Shown here piece after piece: positions 27,398 to 36,601 of a stretch of 64,000 nt of DNA. The position numbers were made by a program, and so were the translations under genes. Below the pieces are notes generated by a model. That model was not told where the DNA came from. It made no database searches and saw only the letters and a program-made list of their open reading frames with translations. The first letter of the stretch is position 1, and every line of letters begins with the position of its first letter. The stretch is from contig JAUJPC010000003.1 in the NCBI GenBank assembly GCA_030447305.1, positions 124,001 through 188,000 on the forward strand, read 5' to 3'. The stretch comes from Actinomycetota bacterium (GTDB lineage Bacteria > Actinomycetota > CADDZG01 > JAHWKV01).

Positions 27398-30349
27398 CTA
27401 GATCGCCGACACCTCGTACAGGCCGCCCAGCTCGGTGTTGGCCTCCTCGATCTTGACCGGGTTCGTGATGGTGGCCAGGGCGTACTCTCCCTCCCTCAGG
27501 TACTTCTCCGTCACCCTCCTCAGATCGTCGACCGTCACCTTCAACAGCCCCTGCTTGAACGACGCTTTCCGCTCCAGGGTGTAGCCGGAGAGGTCATCGA
27601 AGAACCGGCTTCGTCCTTTTGTGTCGGGGGACTGCAGCGGGTCCACCGCCGCGCAGGACGCGAGAATCGCCTCTTTGAGGTCGTCGGCCGTTATCTCGCT
27701 GTCGAAAACGGCCGGAACGGCCTCCTCCCAGACCTTCAGGGTTCGGGCGATGTGCGGGTCCCGGTAGGACAGGAATGAGAAGTAACCGGTTTCCCGGCCG
27801 AAAATAGCGGAGGCCCCGTACGCGCCGCCCTTCTCGCGAATCTCTCGCAGCAGGTATTTATCGTCCAGGTAGTTGGCCAGAACCATGAGGGCTGGGGCAT
27901 CTGGATCCGTGAAGCCAACCACCCTGCGGACCTTGGCGTTGTAGGCGACGGGCACCGAGGTGGTCTTGGCCTGATGGCCCCGCCGCTGGAAGGGCTCCGT
28001 TGCCGCCCGGGGAACGGTTTTCGGGGGTGGCAGAGCCCCAAGGAGCTCCTTAAGCCGGTCCCGCAACTCCGGGATGGCGGACTCTTCGGCCGTAACGCAA
28101 ACGCTGAGGCGAGTTTGAGAGTTGAACAGAGCATCCCGGATCCGCTCAAATCCGGAGATGACATCCCCGAGCTCGTCCTCCGACAGGTTGGCCAGACCCT
28201 TGAGCCTTCCAACAACGCTCAATCCGTTAACCCGTTCCTCGAGCCGGCCGAACTCGCTCAAGGCCGACAGAGCCAGCTTCTGCGCGAACATGTGCCCCGC
28301 CTGCAGGATCTGAGGCTCCAGCCGGCCCTTTTGCTGGGCAATGAGGTCCTTGATGCGGGGCGGCTCGAAGTAGAGCCCCGTGAGCAGGTCCCCGACGATG
28401 TCAATAAAGGGCTGGTGGTTCCGTCTGAGAGACTTGCCGGAGAGAGCGAACATCCGGCGCAGCTCGGCGTGCGGAGCAATGGGGACCCGGATCATCGGAG
28501 CGGCGCCGACCCCGCCGGTGTATTTTTCAATGCGCGCCGCCATCTGCAGATAATCGTCCGAACCAGCGCCGGACCGGGTCGCAGCGAAGGCGAAGGGCGA
28601 CAGCAGCTCAATTAGGTCATCGTCCAGCTTGGAAAAGTCGAAGCGCAGGTCCACATAGCTGATCCCGTTGGTCGGCTGCGGGAAGAAGCCGACCGTGGCA
28701 CCGCCGATCTCCTCCACTGAGTGGGCGACGTCCTCGAAGGTCATCGGGATGTCCCCGAGCTCCAGTGTCGGCAGAACCGATAGGTCCTGTTTGGCGTCCT
28801 GCAGCTCGGTCAGCCGGATGGACTCCTCGACGATTGACGTCTTCTGCTCAGCCGTAAGGCTCTCCTCGATGGTCGCCAGCTTCTCCAGCTCCTGCTCTTC
28901 GGCCTGCCTGACCATCTCCTGGTCGGGCGCCAGCAGGATGCGGCTGCGGTGGGGGTTGTCGATCAGCCATCGGCGAATGAGGTTCTCCAGGTAGGGCCCA
29001 TTGTCCCGCTCCTGCTGGAGCCGGGTGAGGTCCTCGTCGAACATCAGCGAACGATAGGGGTCTCCGCCGTGTACGTAGGCGGCCTCAAACCGGTCGAACA
29101 GCCGGAGGCCGTAGGGCGAGCCGGAGTTGCTAACCTCGCGGCGCTCCAGCTCCAGGCGGTGGATTGCCGCATCCACCTGCTCCGGATCAAGCCCCTCGTC
29201 TGCCAGCCGGACAAGGGTGTCGAGGATCAGCTGCTCGACTTTACCGGCGTCTTCCTGCTTCACGTCCTTCAGGCCGGCGCCAAAGACGCCCTGCTTGGCG
29301 TAGGCGAGGAAGCCGCTGAGGTCATTCAGGGCACTGCCGAGTCCCGAGTCGATGAGCGCCTTGCGCAGGGGAGAAGCGGCGTTGGCCAGCAGCACCCGCT
29401 CCAGCACCTCGAACGAGAGCACCTCGAAGGAATTGCTGCTGGGCACAGTGGCCCAGGCCACCAGCACCTGGAACCGTTCGTTCGGCTCCTCCTGGTCGCC
29501 GAGCGGGTAGCGCTCCACCAGCTCCTCGGGAGCGTTGAACGGCTGCTGATCCGGGATGCCGACGCCCGGGTCGATCGCCTTGAACCGGCTGAGCACCTGG
29601 GCGTTGATCTGGCGAAGCGTCTGTTCGAGGGGCAGGTTGCCGTAGGTGTAGAAGTAGGCATTGCTCGGGTGGTAGTGGCGAGCGTGGAAAGCCCGCAGGT
29701 CCTGCCAGGTGAGGTCCGGTATCTCCTTCGGGTCCCCTCCCGAGTTGAAGGCGTAGGTGAGATCCGGGAACAGTGCCCGCCCGGCGGCCCGGAACAGTAT
29801 CGCCACCGGGTTGGCCATCGCTCCCTTCATCTCGTTGAACACCACGCCCTTGAAGCGCAGTCCCGAGTCTGGGTCGTCGCTTTGCTCGAACTCCAGACGG
29901 TGTCCCTCCTGCTTGAACGACAGCTCGTCCAGACGAGGGAAGAACACTGCGTCCAGATAGACGGTGAGCAGGTTGCGAAAGTCCTTGGCATTGCGTGAGG
30001 AGAAGTAGTAGGAGGTTGCGTCCGCGCTTGTAGAGGCGTTCATGTAGGTCCGAAGCGACCTTGGGTTCATCGAGAAGAAGACATCCTTGACCGGAAAGCT
30101 CTCGGAGCCGGATAGAGCGAGGTGCTCAAGGATGTGAGGGACCCCGGTGGAGTCGTGTGGAGGGGTGGGCAGCATGACCACGAAGGCGTTGTTGTCGTCG
30201 GGAACCGCGATGTGGATGTGGCGGGCTCCCGTGCCCCGGTGGGTCAGCTCGTAGTAGGTGCCCCTCAGGTAGGGAAGCGGCTCGACCCGATCTACCCGAT
30301 AGCCCTCGATTTCGGTCCCTGCGGCGATAGCGATTTCGACTAAGCTCAC
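27398..30349 (-). CDS. M16C-type metallopeptidase (presequence-protease-like)
   Basis: About 983 residues. The inverted zinc motif HILEH lies at about 72-76, and GVVFNEMKGAMANP supplies the third zinc ligand Glu. The M16C-associated middle region and a second, inactive M16 half (ending ATITNPVKIEEANTEL) complete the two-half clam-shell seen in PreP/Cym1. Such enzymes degrade short unstructured peptides. No signal peptide is evident, so it is probably cytoplasmic. GTG at 30349 has GGGG upstream at good distance; TTG at 30361 would add four residues. It shares a 73-base divergent promoter region with the DUF2807 gene. Confidence 0.92.
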   Translation of the reverse strand: MSLVEIAIAAGTEIEGYRVDRVEPLPYLRGTYYELTHRGTGARHIHIAVPDDNNAFVVMLPTPPHDSTGVPHILEHLALSGSESFPVKDVFFSMNPRSLRTYMNASTSADATSYYFSSRNAKDFRNLLTVYLDAVFFPRLDELSFKQEGHRLEFEQSDDPDSGLRFKGVVFNEMKGAMANPVAILFRAAGRALFPDLTYAFNSGGDPKEIPDLTWQDLRAFHARHYHPSNAYFYTYGNLPLEQTLRQINAQVLSRFKAIDPGVGIPDQQPFNAPEELVERYPLGDQEEPNERFQVLVAWATVPSSNSFEVLSFEVLERVLLANAASPLRKALIDSGLGSALNDLSGFLAYAKQGVFGAGLKDVKQEDAGKVEQLILDTLVRLADEGLDPEQVDAAIHRLELERREVSNSGSPYGLRLFDRFEAAYVHGGDPYRSLMFDEDLTRLQQERDNGPYLENLIRRWLIDNPHRSRILLAPDQEMVRQAEEQELEKLATIEESLTAEQKTSIVEESIRLTELQDAKQDLSVLPTLELGDIPMTFEDVAHSVEEIGGATVGFFPQPTNGISYVDLRFDFSKLDDDLIELLSPFAFAATRSGAGSDDYLQMAARIEKYTGGVGAAPMIRVPIAPHAELRRMFALSGKSLRRNHQPFIDIVGDLLTGLYFEPPRIKDLIAQQKGRLEPQILQAGHMFAQKLALSALSEFGRLEERVNGLSVVGRLKGLANLSEDELGDVISGFERIRDALFNSQTRLSVCVTAEESAIPELRDRLKELLGALPPPKTVPRAATEPFQRRGHQAKTTSVPVAYNAKVRRVVGFTDPDAPALMVLANYLDDKYLLREIREKGGAYGASAIFGRETGYFSFLSYRDPHIARTLKVWEEAVPAVFDSEITADDLKEAILASCAAVDPLQSPDTKGRSRFFDDLSGYTLERKASFKQGLLKVTVDDLRRVTEKYLREGEYALATITNPVKIEEANTELGGLYEVSAI

Positions 30350-30422
30350 TTTGGTCCCCAATGCGCGACTGCGGACAAGAGGCCAAGTTTAAGTCACCCC
30401 GGCCAGGTCGTAGAGTTAAGGA

Positions 30423-31166
30423 ATGGTCCTCCGGTTACGACCGCTGACTTCTGCCGTGTTGGCCGGCTTGCTGTTGCCTGCCTGTATCGTCTTCAGGGTC
30501 GGAGGAGGGGATGAGCCCACCGACGCCACTCCCCAGTCCCGGCCTGCCGCCAGCCCGTCGTACGGAGGGGGATCCTTCGACGCTAGGGGATCGGGCCGGG
30601 TCAAGGTCGAGCAGCGGGCGGTTGCCGGCTTTGACCGGGTCAGAGTTAGCGGAGCTGCCGATCTGTTCATTGAGCAAGCCGGTGAGGAGTCCCTTAGCAT
30701 CGAAGCGGAGGACAACCTTCTGCCCTTGCTGACCTCCGATGTTGCGGGAGGCCGCCTGTCTCTGGGAGTACGTCCCAACTCCACCATCTCAGCCACCCGT
30801 CCGATCATCTACCGGCTCAAGGTGAAGTCCCTGAAGGAGGTGGAAGCTTCAGGCACCGGCCGGATTGAGGCAACTGAATTCGACCTGCCGGAGCTGAAGG
30901 TAACCATCTCGGGATCGGTGGGCAGCACTTTCGCCGGCCGGGCGGGAGTGCAAGGGGTGACAATCTCAGGCACGGGCAGCTTCGATGGCCGGGCCCTCGA
31001 GGGCGTTCGGGCCTCGGTGGAGGTGTCGGGAACCGGCGAAGCCGTCCTGAACGTCACCGATGAGTTGAACGCCAAGGTGAGCGGCACGGGGGCCGTGAGG
31101 TACCTGGGTGAGCCGAGGATTGATCAGCGGGTGAGCGGACTGGGACGGGTGGAGCGCCTGCAATAA
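30423..31166 (+). CDS. Head-GIN-domain (DUF2807) putative lipoprotein
   Basis: 247 residues. The N-terminus MVLRLRPLTSAVLAGLLLPA followed by Cys fits a lipobox, so the protein is likely anchored outside the membrane. After a Pro/Ser linker comes the DUF2807 beta-helix region: repeated short strands such as VKVEQRAVAGFDRVRVSG, VEASGTGRIEATE, VTISGSVGS, VTISGTGSFDG and VEVSGTGEAVLN. The repeating SGTG turns are characteristic. Function of the family is unknown; adhesion or stress roles are speculation. It ends in a strong terminator. Confidence 0.85.
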   Translation: MVLRLRPLTSAVLAGLLLPACIVFRVGGGDEPTDATPQSRPAASPSYGGGSFDARGSGRVKVEQRAVAGFDRVRVSGAADLFIEQAGEESLSIEAEDNLLPLLTSDVAGGRLSLGVRPNSTISATRPIIYRLKVKSLKEVEASGTGRIEATEFDLPELKVTISGSVGSTFAGRAGVQGVTISGTGSFDGRALEGVRASVEVSGTGEAVLNVTDELNAKVSGTGAVRYLGEPRIDQRVSGLGRVERLQ

Positions 31167-31196
31167 AAAGAGACTGCCCGGAGGCAGTCTCTTTTT
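31165..31196. terminator. Bidirectional intrinsic terminator
   Basis: AAAAAGAGACTGCC, a four-base loop (CGGA) and GGCAGTCTCTTTTT: a 14-pair stem with T-runs for both directions. It ends the DUF2807 gene and also the minus-strand gene at 31211-31366. Confidence 0.95.
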
Positions 31197-31210
31197 GTGG
31201 ACCTGATGCG

Positions 31211-31366
31211 TTAAATGGTTCGCCTGTTGAAGATGCTCCAACCGCCGGGGCCAACCGCCGCAGCGAGGATCAACAGGATGATCCCCCAGAGCAGAGCTCC
31301 ATTGAGGATCTGAATCACGCCAAAAATGGCCAAAATAACTGCGAGGATCCAAAGTACAGTTCCCAT
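31211..31366 (-). CDS. Small GPGG-motif membrane protein, 51 residues
   Basis: ATG at 31366 with AAGGAGAAG just upstream opens a frame of 51 residues: MGTVLWILAVILAIFGVIQI, then a second hydrophobic segment LLWGIILLILAAAVGPGGW and a short tail SIFNRRTI. Two membrane helices ending in GPGGxS are a feature of many tiny actinobacterial hydrophobic proteins (DUF6131-like). It lies between a shared terminator and a csbD-like gene on the same strand. Function unknown. Confidence 0.75.
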   Translation of the reverse strand: MGTVLWILAVILAIFGVIQILNGALLWGIILLILAAAVGPGGWSIFNRRTI

Positions 31367-31430
31367 TCGCTTCTCCTTGCTCGGGTGATGATGCTTAGAG
31401 GGAAGTGGCCGCTACTACTACGGAGGGGCC

Positions 31431-31637
31431 TTAGCTGAGGGCGTCTTTGACGCCTTCCTTGGCGTTGCTTGCGGCGTTCTTCACGTCGCCTGCGGCGTCT
31501 TTCAATCCGCCCTTGCCCTGATCTACTTTTCCTTCGGCTGCCAGGTCCGGGTCGTTGAAGGTCTCGCCGGCCATTTCTTTGATCTTGCCGCCGGCCTTGT
31601 CGGTCTTGCCCTCCACCTTGTCGTCGAATGCATCCAC
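31431..31637 (-). CDS. CsbD-family stress protein
   Basis: 68 residues with the family signature: an N-terminal KVEGKTDKAGGKIKEMAGE and repeated DPDLAAEGKVDQGKGGLKDA, then an Ala/Lys helix. CsbD proteins are small, very soluble and often induced by sigma-B type general stress; biochemical role unknown. AAGGAGGAG lies upstream of ATG at 31637. It may form a stress unit with the small membrane protein 65 bases downstream. Confidence 0.9.
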   Translation of the reverse strand: MDAFDDKVEGKTDKAGGKIKEMAGETFNDPDLAAEGKVDQGKGGLKDAAGDVKNAASNAKEGVKDALS

Positions 31638-31769
31638 AGGGCTCCTCCTTAGCTGTGTAGCTGTCTGTGACCAGAACGTTCTTCCTGTATGTTCCCTCGT
31701 CGACTCAGTTTCAAACGCGGTTTGGCCACTGTCAGCGTTCAGAAGGTGCTCAGTGTGTTGGGTGACCGG

Positions 31770-31918
31770 CTAGTCGGAGATGCATCCGGGCGTGTCGGCC
31801 TTCGGATAGAAGTACAGGAGAAGCTTTCGACCGGCGAAATTCGACAGACGCACCACATTCGACCCTGATCCAGCAGCTCAAAAGAGGGCGCCGGATCGCC
31901 GGGGGACAGGGTCGTCAT
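31770..31918 (-). pseudogene. Truncated peroxiredoxin (Bcp/AhpC-TSA) remnant
   Basis: Starts MTTLSPGDPAPSFELLDQ, shifts frame at about 31860, and continues VVRLSNFAGRKLLLYFYPKA then DTPGCISD before a TAG. This is the first 60 residues of a Bcp-type peroxiredoxin up to its peroxidatic Cys (TPGC); the remaining two thirds are missing. The start overlaps the upstream lipoprotein stop by four bases, so it was once its operon partner. A thiol peroxidase could not function from this piece. Confidence 0.75.
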
Positions 31919-32691
31919 GGGCTCGATCGTAGACCATGGGATATGCCTATGCCGTTGGTGGGGGCCCGTCCCATGCGAGGGTCCCCGCTGCCCCCCGGCT
32001 GAGCCGGCAGATCTGCATACTCGGTGGCCGGCGGCAGGGTGCTGCCGGCGATCACCCGCTCCAGCAGCCCTTCGAAAGCCCTGAGGTTTTGAACCGTGAA
32101 GGTCGGATGCTCCGGAGTCAGGCATCCGCCCGGCTCCACAGCGGTGGCCTCCACAAGCGTCTCGATGCCGTCGCGGAATACCCGGAAGCCGATCGTGCGC
32201 TCCACCACCCGTCCCTCCTGGCGTCCGGCCGCCTCGTACCTTAGACCGGTGCCTCCCGCGACCGGTACAGGCTTGGGCACCGCAGTGTCCACTCGATAGC
32301 CCTCCCCGCACCGATCGGTTCGGTGTTGCCGCCACAGCTGATAGATGGTTTGGGTTCGAGCTGCCAGAGTCGCCTGGATCTGGTCCTGGCTCGTTGTCTT
32401 CTCCTCCCCGATCGAAGGAAGGTCCTCCATGAGAACGTGCCCCGCAGGTTTCCCGTTGCGGTCGACGCACAGTGCCACCGTCGGGCTTTCACAACGAGAA
32501 ATGGTCCATCCTCCGCCGAGGTTCATGGAGAGCTCAGGGTCAGCCCAGTTCACACGAATCGGGGCCGGCCCGGGGCTGCGCCTGGAGGTTGGCGCGACGC
32601 TGCAGGCGGTGGCCAGCAGGCACAACGTGGCGAGGCCGGTGGAGACGACGGACCGGCGGAGCTGCGGCCGGGAGGAGGAAAATCGAAGCAC
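31915..32691 (-). CDS. Putative lipoprotein, unknown function
   Basis: 258 residues. The N-terminus has Arg-rich then hydrophobic sequence ending LCLLATAC, a good lipobox. The mature part has Cys at several places (SRCES, ALCVD, DRCGEG, GGCLTP), suggesting disulfides, and mixed alpha/beta composition (GTGLRYEAAGRQEGRVVERT). I recognise no domain; the arrangement is reminiscent of secreted sensor or substrate-binding lipoproteins. It reads away from the homocysteine methyltransferase gene, sharing a 107-base promoter region. Confidence 0.65.
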   Translation of the reverse strand: MLRFSSSRPQLRRSVVSTGLATLCLLATACSVAPTSRRSPGPAPIRVNWADPELSMNLGGGWTISRCESPTVALCVDRNGKPAGHVLMEDLPSIGEEKTTSQDQIQATLAARTQTIYQLWRQHRTDRCGEGYRVDTAVPKPVPVAGGTGLRYEAAGRQEGRVVERTIGFRVFRDGIETLVEATAVEPGGCLTPEHPTFTVQNLRAFEGLLERVIAGSTLPPATEYADLPAQPGGSGDPRMGRAPTNGIGISHGLRSSP

Positions 32692-32798
32692 GGAGGCAAC
32701 TTTATCGTCCCTGTGAGCGGGAAATGTGCCGTGCTCACGTCCTTATACTTAGTCGATCCGGGGAATTGAGCCCCTGGCCCCTTTTGACAAGGACTCCC

Positions 32799-34700
32799 AT
32801 GGAGCGAGAAAGCTTTACCCAGCTCATCAAGGCGGGACCCATTCTTGGGGATGGAGGGACGGGCACCAGTTTGGTTGCGGCAGGGGTCGAAGTCACCTCC
32901 ACATTCGACTCTCTCAACCTGACCGCTCCCCAGGCCGTCCTCCAGCTCCATCGCAGCTTCGTTGAAGCGGGCGCACGTTTCGTCGAGACCAATACCTTCG
33001 GGGCTAACCGCTACAAACTCTCCGATTACGGGTCGGCCGGTCAGGTGGCGGAGATCAATGAGGCTGGGGTAAGACTGGCCCGGGAGTCCGGAGCCGAGAT
33101 TGTGGTGGGTTCCGTGGGTCCCCTGGGGGTCAGGCTTGTGCCCTATGGCCGGGTCAGGACCGAACAGGCCGCGCAAGCATTTCGGGAGCAGATGTCAGCG
33201 CTGGCCGAAGCGGGAGTCGATTTGCTGTTCATCGAGACCCAGACCGACGTGGACGAGGCGGAGCAGGCCGTTTTGGCGGCCAGAGCTGTGTGCGATCTAC
33301 CGGTTATCGTCTCCTTTGCCTTTACCCGCGACGATCACACGCTTTTGGGAGAGACCGCCGAGGCGGTGGCCCGCCGAGTCAGCCAGCTGGATGTGGGTGC
33401 CCTGGGGGTCAACTGCTCCGAGGGGCCGGCACAGGTCCTGCGGCTCGTAGAGACGATTCGACGAGAGCAGCCGAACCTGACGCTGGTGGCCATGCCCAAC
33501 GCAGGGCAGCCGCACCGACTCGGTGGCCGGATCATCTACCAGGCATCCCCCGAGTACCTGGCCGCCTATGCGGTGAGGTTCTTCGAAGCGGGCGCATCGA
33601 TCATCGGTGGGTGCTGCGGCACCGGGCCGGAGCATATTCAGGCCATGGGAAAAGCACTGGCCTGCGTACGGGCCCATCCGGTAGTCGAGGAGATCATCGA
33701 GCCGGTGCCTGCAGGCAATACTTCGGGCGGCTTGCCAGCAGAGTCTGCCGCCGCTCTCACCGGCAACTCGTTTACCCAAGCCCTGACCGAACAGCGACAG
33801 GTGTATGTCGTCGAGATGGCGCCTCCCCGCTCGGCTTCGGCGGCAAAACTCGTGGCTGCGGCGGATACGCTGGCCAAAGCGGGAGCTCACGCCGTGAGCG
33901 TGGCAGACAGCCCCATGGCCCGGATGCGAATGAGCCCATGGGCCGCGTGCCACCTGATCGAATTGCAAGCTTCCATCTCGACGGTCCTGCACTTCCCGAC
34001 CCGAGGCCGCAATCTGCTTAGGATCCAGGGTGACCTGCTCGCCTCTCATGCGCTCGGCATCCGTAACGTCTTCGTCTGTATGGGAGACCCGACCTCGATT
34101 GGGGACTATCCCCAGGCTGCCGACCACGCCGATGTCAGCCCATCGGGCCTGATCGCCTTGATCAAGAACAAGCTCAACATGGGGCTTGATCGATCAGGCG
34201 CATCCATCGGCGAGGCCACCGAGTTCGTGGTCGGGTGCTCGGTGAACCTTGGGGCACACGATCTTGATCGGGAGACCAAGGTACTGCACCGCAAGATCAC
34301 GGCCGGAGCGGACTTCGCGTACTCGCAGCCGCTGTTTACAGCAAAGCCGCTGCAGACGTTCCGGCGGCGGTACGAGGATCGATACGGTGCTCTCACTCTC
34401 CCCATACTGGTCGGGCTCATGCCGGTCGTCTCTTTGCGCCACGCGGAGTTTGTCCACAACGAAGTGCCCGGCATCACGGTGCCCGACCACGTCCTGCACC
34501 GCATGGCCTCAGCGGGGCCTCGGTCCGAGGAGGATGGGCTGTGGCTGGCGCTGCAGAGCGGCAAGGAGCTGCGAGATCTCGCCGCCGGCTTGTATCTGAT
34601 CCCTCCCTTCGGCCGCTACCATCTCGCCGCCGAGCTCATCGAGAACTTCAGGTCGCTGGAGCCGGCGGCGGGTATCGCTGGCAACTTGCCGGTCAGCTAA
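32799..34700 (+). CDS. Bifunctional homocysteine S-methyltransferase / methylenetetrahydrofolate reductase
   Basis: 633 residues. N-terminal half: homocysteine methyltransferase with DGGTGTSL, ETNTFGAN, and the zinc ligands C206 (VNCSEG) and C272-C273 (GGCCGT). C-terminal half (from about 330): MTHFR barrel with VYVVEMAPPRSASA, GDLLASHALGIRNVFVCMGD and AGADFAYSQPLF. This fusion is known as YitJ in Bacillus. It reduces 5,10-methylene-THF and methylates homocysteine to methionine without B12. ATG at 32799 follows AAGGA. Its last three bases overlap the end of a gene relic on the other strand. No SAM riboswitch could be recognised in the 107-base leader. Confidence 0.93.
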   Translation: MERESFTQLIKAGPILGDGGTGTSLVAAGVEVTSTFDSLNLTAPQAVLQLHRSFVEAGARFVETNTFGANRYKLSDYGSAGQVAEINEAGVRLARESGAEIVVGSVGPLGVRLVPYGRVRTEQAAQAFREQMSALAEAGVDLLFIETQTDVDEAEQAVLAARAVCDLPVIVSFAFTRDDHTLLGETAEAVARRVSQLDVGALGVNCSEGPAQVLRLVETIRREQPNLTLVAMPNAGQPHRLGGRIIYQASPEYLAAYAVRFFEAGASIIGGCCGTGPEHIQAMGKALACVRAHPVVEEIIEPVPAGNTSGGLPAESAAALTGNSFTQALTEQRQVYVVEMAPPRSASAAKLVAAADTLAKAGAHAVSVADSPMARMRMSPWAACHLIELQASISTVLHFPTRGRNLLRIQGDLLASHALGIRNVFVCMGDPTSIGDYPQAADHADVSPSGLIALIKNKLNMGLDRSGASIGEATEFVVGCSVNLGAHDLDRETKVLHRKITAGADFAYSQPLFTAKPLQTFRRRYEDRYGALTLPILVGLMPVVSLRHAEFVHNEVPGITVPDHVLHRMASAGPRSEEDGLWLALQSGKELRDLAAGLYLIPPFGRYHLAAELIENFRSLEPAAGIAGNLPVS

Positions 34701-34880
34701 GCCTTTGCCGGCGGACTGAGCCCGATCACCAGGTCCATGACGTTGGTCCCGGTCAGGCCCGTCTTGAGCAGTGCTCCCACAGAGGCCAGGGCTGGATATG
34801 TGGGCGGCGGTCTTGATTCGCACCACCCTCTCACCGCCGGCAATCAGGCACGTCTCCGGAGGCGGGCCGGCCAATGTCCT
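34697..34880 (-). pseudogene. C-terminal remnant of a MOFRL-type glycerate 2-kinase
   Basis: Minus-strand pieces GPPPETCLIAGGERVV and, in another frame, GALLKTGLTGTNVMDLVIGL then a stop at 34697. Both are conserved blocks of the MOFRL C-terminal domain of glycerate kinases (PpaCLvaGGETTV and LLkTGpTGTNVmDL). The roughly 90 residues normally between them and the whole N-terminal domain are missing. The stop overlaps the MTHFR stop tail-to-tail. Gene decay by deletion. Confidence 0.75.
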
Positions 34881-35040
34881 GTCCAGAACCCTTCCAGGTC
34901 GACGGCTTCACCGCTCAGCGGGTCCGGCCGTAGGTGGTTACCCGCGAATCACCGGCGGGAGCGCTATATTGACCCCCACGCCGTCGTGACCACCGCACTA
35001 AGGCCGGGATTATCCGGCCTGGAGGATTCGTTTAAGCGAC

Positions 35041-36462
35041 ATGGCGAAGCTAGCCCCGCCTCCGGCGTCCTTCACCGGTCCTGCGCGCAAGACGGCCAGG
35101 ACCTTCTATTTGATAAACGGTTGCTACACGGTTTCCGCCTCATTGATCTGGGGCGTAAACACCCTGTTTCTGCTCGGCGCAGGTCTGGACATATTCGGTG
35201 CATTCCTGGCGAACAGCTTCTTCACCGCGGCGATGGTTCTCTTCGAGGTTCCAACCGGCGTGCTGGCCGACACGAAAGGGAGAAGGGTCTCGTTCCTGCT
35301 GAGCGTGGCGGTCCTGCTCGGTTCGACTCTGTGGTACGTCACTATCGCGGCAACCGGAGGAGGCTTGGTGGCCTTCTGCCTGGCCTCGGTGATCATGGGT
35401 ATCGGCTTCACCCTGTACTCGGGAGCGGTGGAGGCATGGGTGGTCGATGCTCTCAGAGCAGTCGGCTACGAAGGATCTCTGGATGGGTTGTTCGCCCGAT
35501 CGGCCATGGTTTCCGGCGTGGCGATGCTGGTCGGAAGCCTCGGGGGAGGATTGCTGGGGAGTGCCAACCTGTCGCTGCCCTACGTAATCCGATGCCTGCT
35601 GCTGGGTGTGACCTTTGTCGTTGCCTTCTTCGCAATGCACGACAGAGGGTTCGCCCCTCGTCCGGTCACGCTTGGCCATCTCGCCGAGGAGATGCGCAGG
35701 GTCGGCCGGGCCGGCGTTACATGGAGCTGGGGGGAGCCGCGGATCAAGCTCCTGGTATGGGCATCCTTTGTCCAGACCGGATTCCTCATGTGGGGCTGGT
35801 ATGCCTGGCAGCCCTACTTCCTGGACCTTCTCGACAGCGATGTGGTTTGGGTAGCGGGAGCAATCGCTGCCCTCAGTGCTCTGGCGATGACTGCCGGAAA
35901 CAGCCTGGTACCGACCTTCAGCCGGATGTGCGCCCGGCGCAGCACCCTGCTGATCTGGGCGAGCGCCACCTCAAGCGTTGCGTTGATCTCGGTTGGACTG
36001 GTGCACTCCTTCTGGCCTGCCCTGGCGAGTCTGCTGATCGCGATGGTGGGAGTTGGGGCGGTGGAGCCGGTCAAGCAGGCTTACCTGCACCAGATCGTGC
36101 CGACAGAGCACCGGGCGACGGTCGTCTCGTTCAACTCGATGTTCGGCAACGCCGGAGGAATTGGCGGGCAAACCGGCCTGGGGGTCCTCGCCCGGAATGC
36201 CGGCATTTCGGAGGGTTACGTCGTGGGAGGGGCCGCCACCTTGGTTGCCGTCCCGATCTTCGTTCGGCTGCGCAAGGTTGGAGGGGTGTACGACCTGGGC
36301 GGCGAACCGGCCGCTCCTCCGCAAACAACGGCTGCCCACGGTCTGCCCGAGATCTGCAACGTGGACACGAATGCCGGCATCCCGGCAGCCGTCGGCGCTC
36401 AAAGCACCGGACCTTGGGTCGACAAAACGCCTTGGCCGGGCACCGACGAGAGGACGTCTTAG
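35041..36462 (+). CDS. Major facilitator superfamily transporter
   Basis: 473 residues with about 12 hydrophobic segments. Motif A after helix 2 is FEVPTGVLADTKGRRVSF. The pattern EVPTGVLAD is typical of the drug/unknown MFS group that includes putative antibiotic efflux proteins. The second half has the related HRATVVSFNSMFGNAGGIGG. The C-terminal 60 residues are a soluble, Pro/Thr-rich tail. ATG at 35041 follows weak GGAGG at about 35020. Substrate unknown. Confidence 0.88.
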   Translation: MAKLAPPPASFTGPARKTARTFYLINGCYTVSASLIWGVNTLFLLGAGLDIFGAFLANSFFTAAMVLFEVPTGVLADTKGRRVSFLLSVAVLLGSTLWYVTIAATGGGLVAFCLASVIMGIGFTLYSGAVEAWVVDALRAVGYEGSLDGLFARSAMVSGVAMLVGSLGGGLLGSANLSLPYVIRCLLLGVTFVVAFFAMHDRGFAPRPVTLGHLAEEMRRVGRAGVTWSWGEPRIKLLVWASFVQTGFLMWGWYAWQPYFLDLLDSDVVWVAGAIAALSALAMTAGNSLVPTFSRMCARRSTLLIWASATSSVALISVGLVHSFWPALASLLIAMVGVGAVEPVKQAYLHQIVPTEHRATVVSFNSMFGNAGGIGGQTGLGVLARNAGISEGYVVGGAATLVAVPIFVRLRKVGGVYDLGGEPAAPPQTTAAHGLPEICNVDTNAGIPAAVGAQSTGPWVDKTPWPGTDERTS

Positions 36463-36601
36463 CGCCGGGTCGCAAGATGCGGCTCGGCGGCCCCGGGGGC
36501 TCGAACCCGCCCGTCGAGAGGAAAGCCACGTTCCGTGGTTTCCCATTCACCGAGAGCGACGTTAACCGACCATAAGCCGCTGATTCCTGGGAGGAAAGTC
36601 A

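Noticed and set aside
32692-32798. SAM riboswitch or T-box before the methyltransferase/MTHFR gene
   Set aside because: The 107-base leader is too short and shows no SAM or T-box core; only a possible -10 (TATACT).
34737-36575. Long plus-strand open frame over the MFS gene
   Set aside because: Different frame of a clear MFS transporter; Arg/Gly-rich with no membrane segments.
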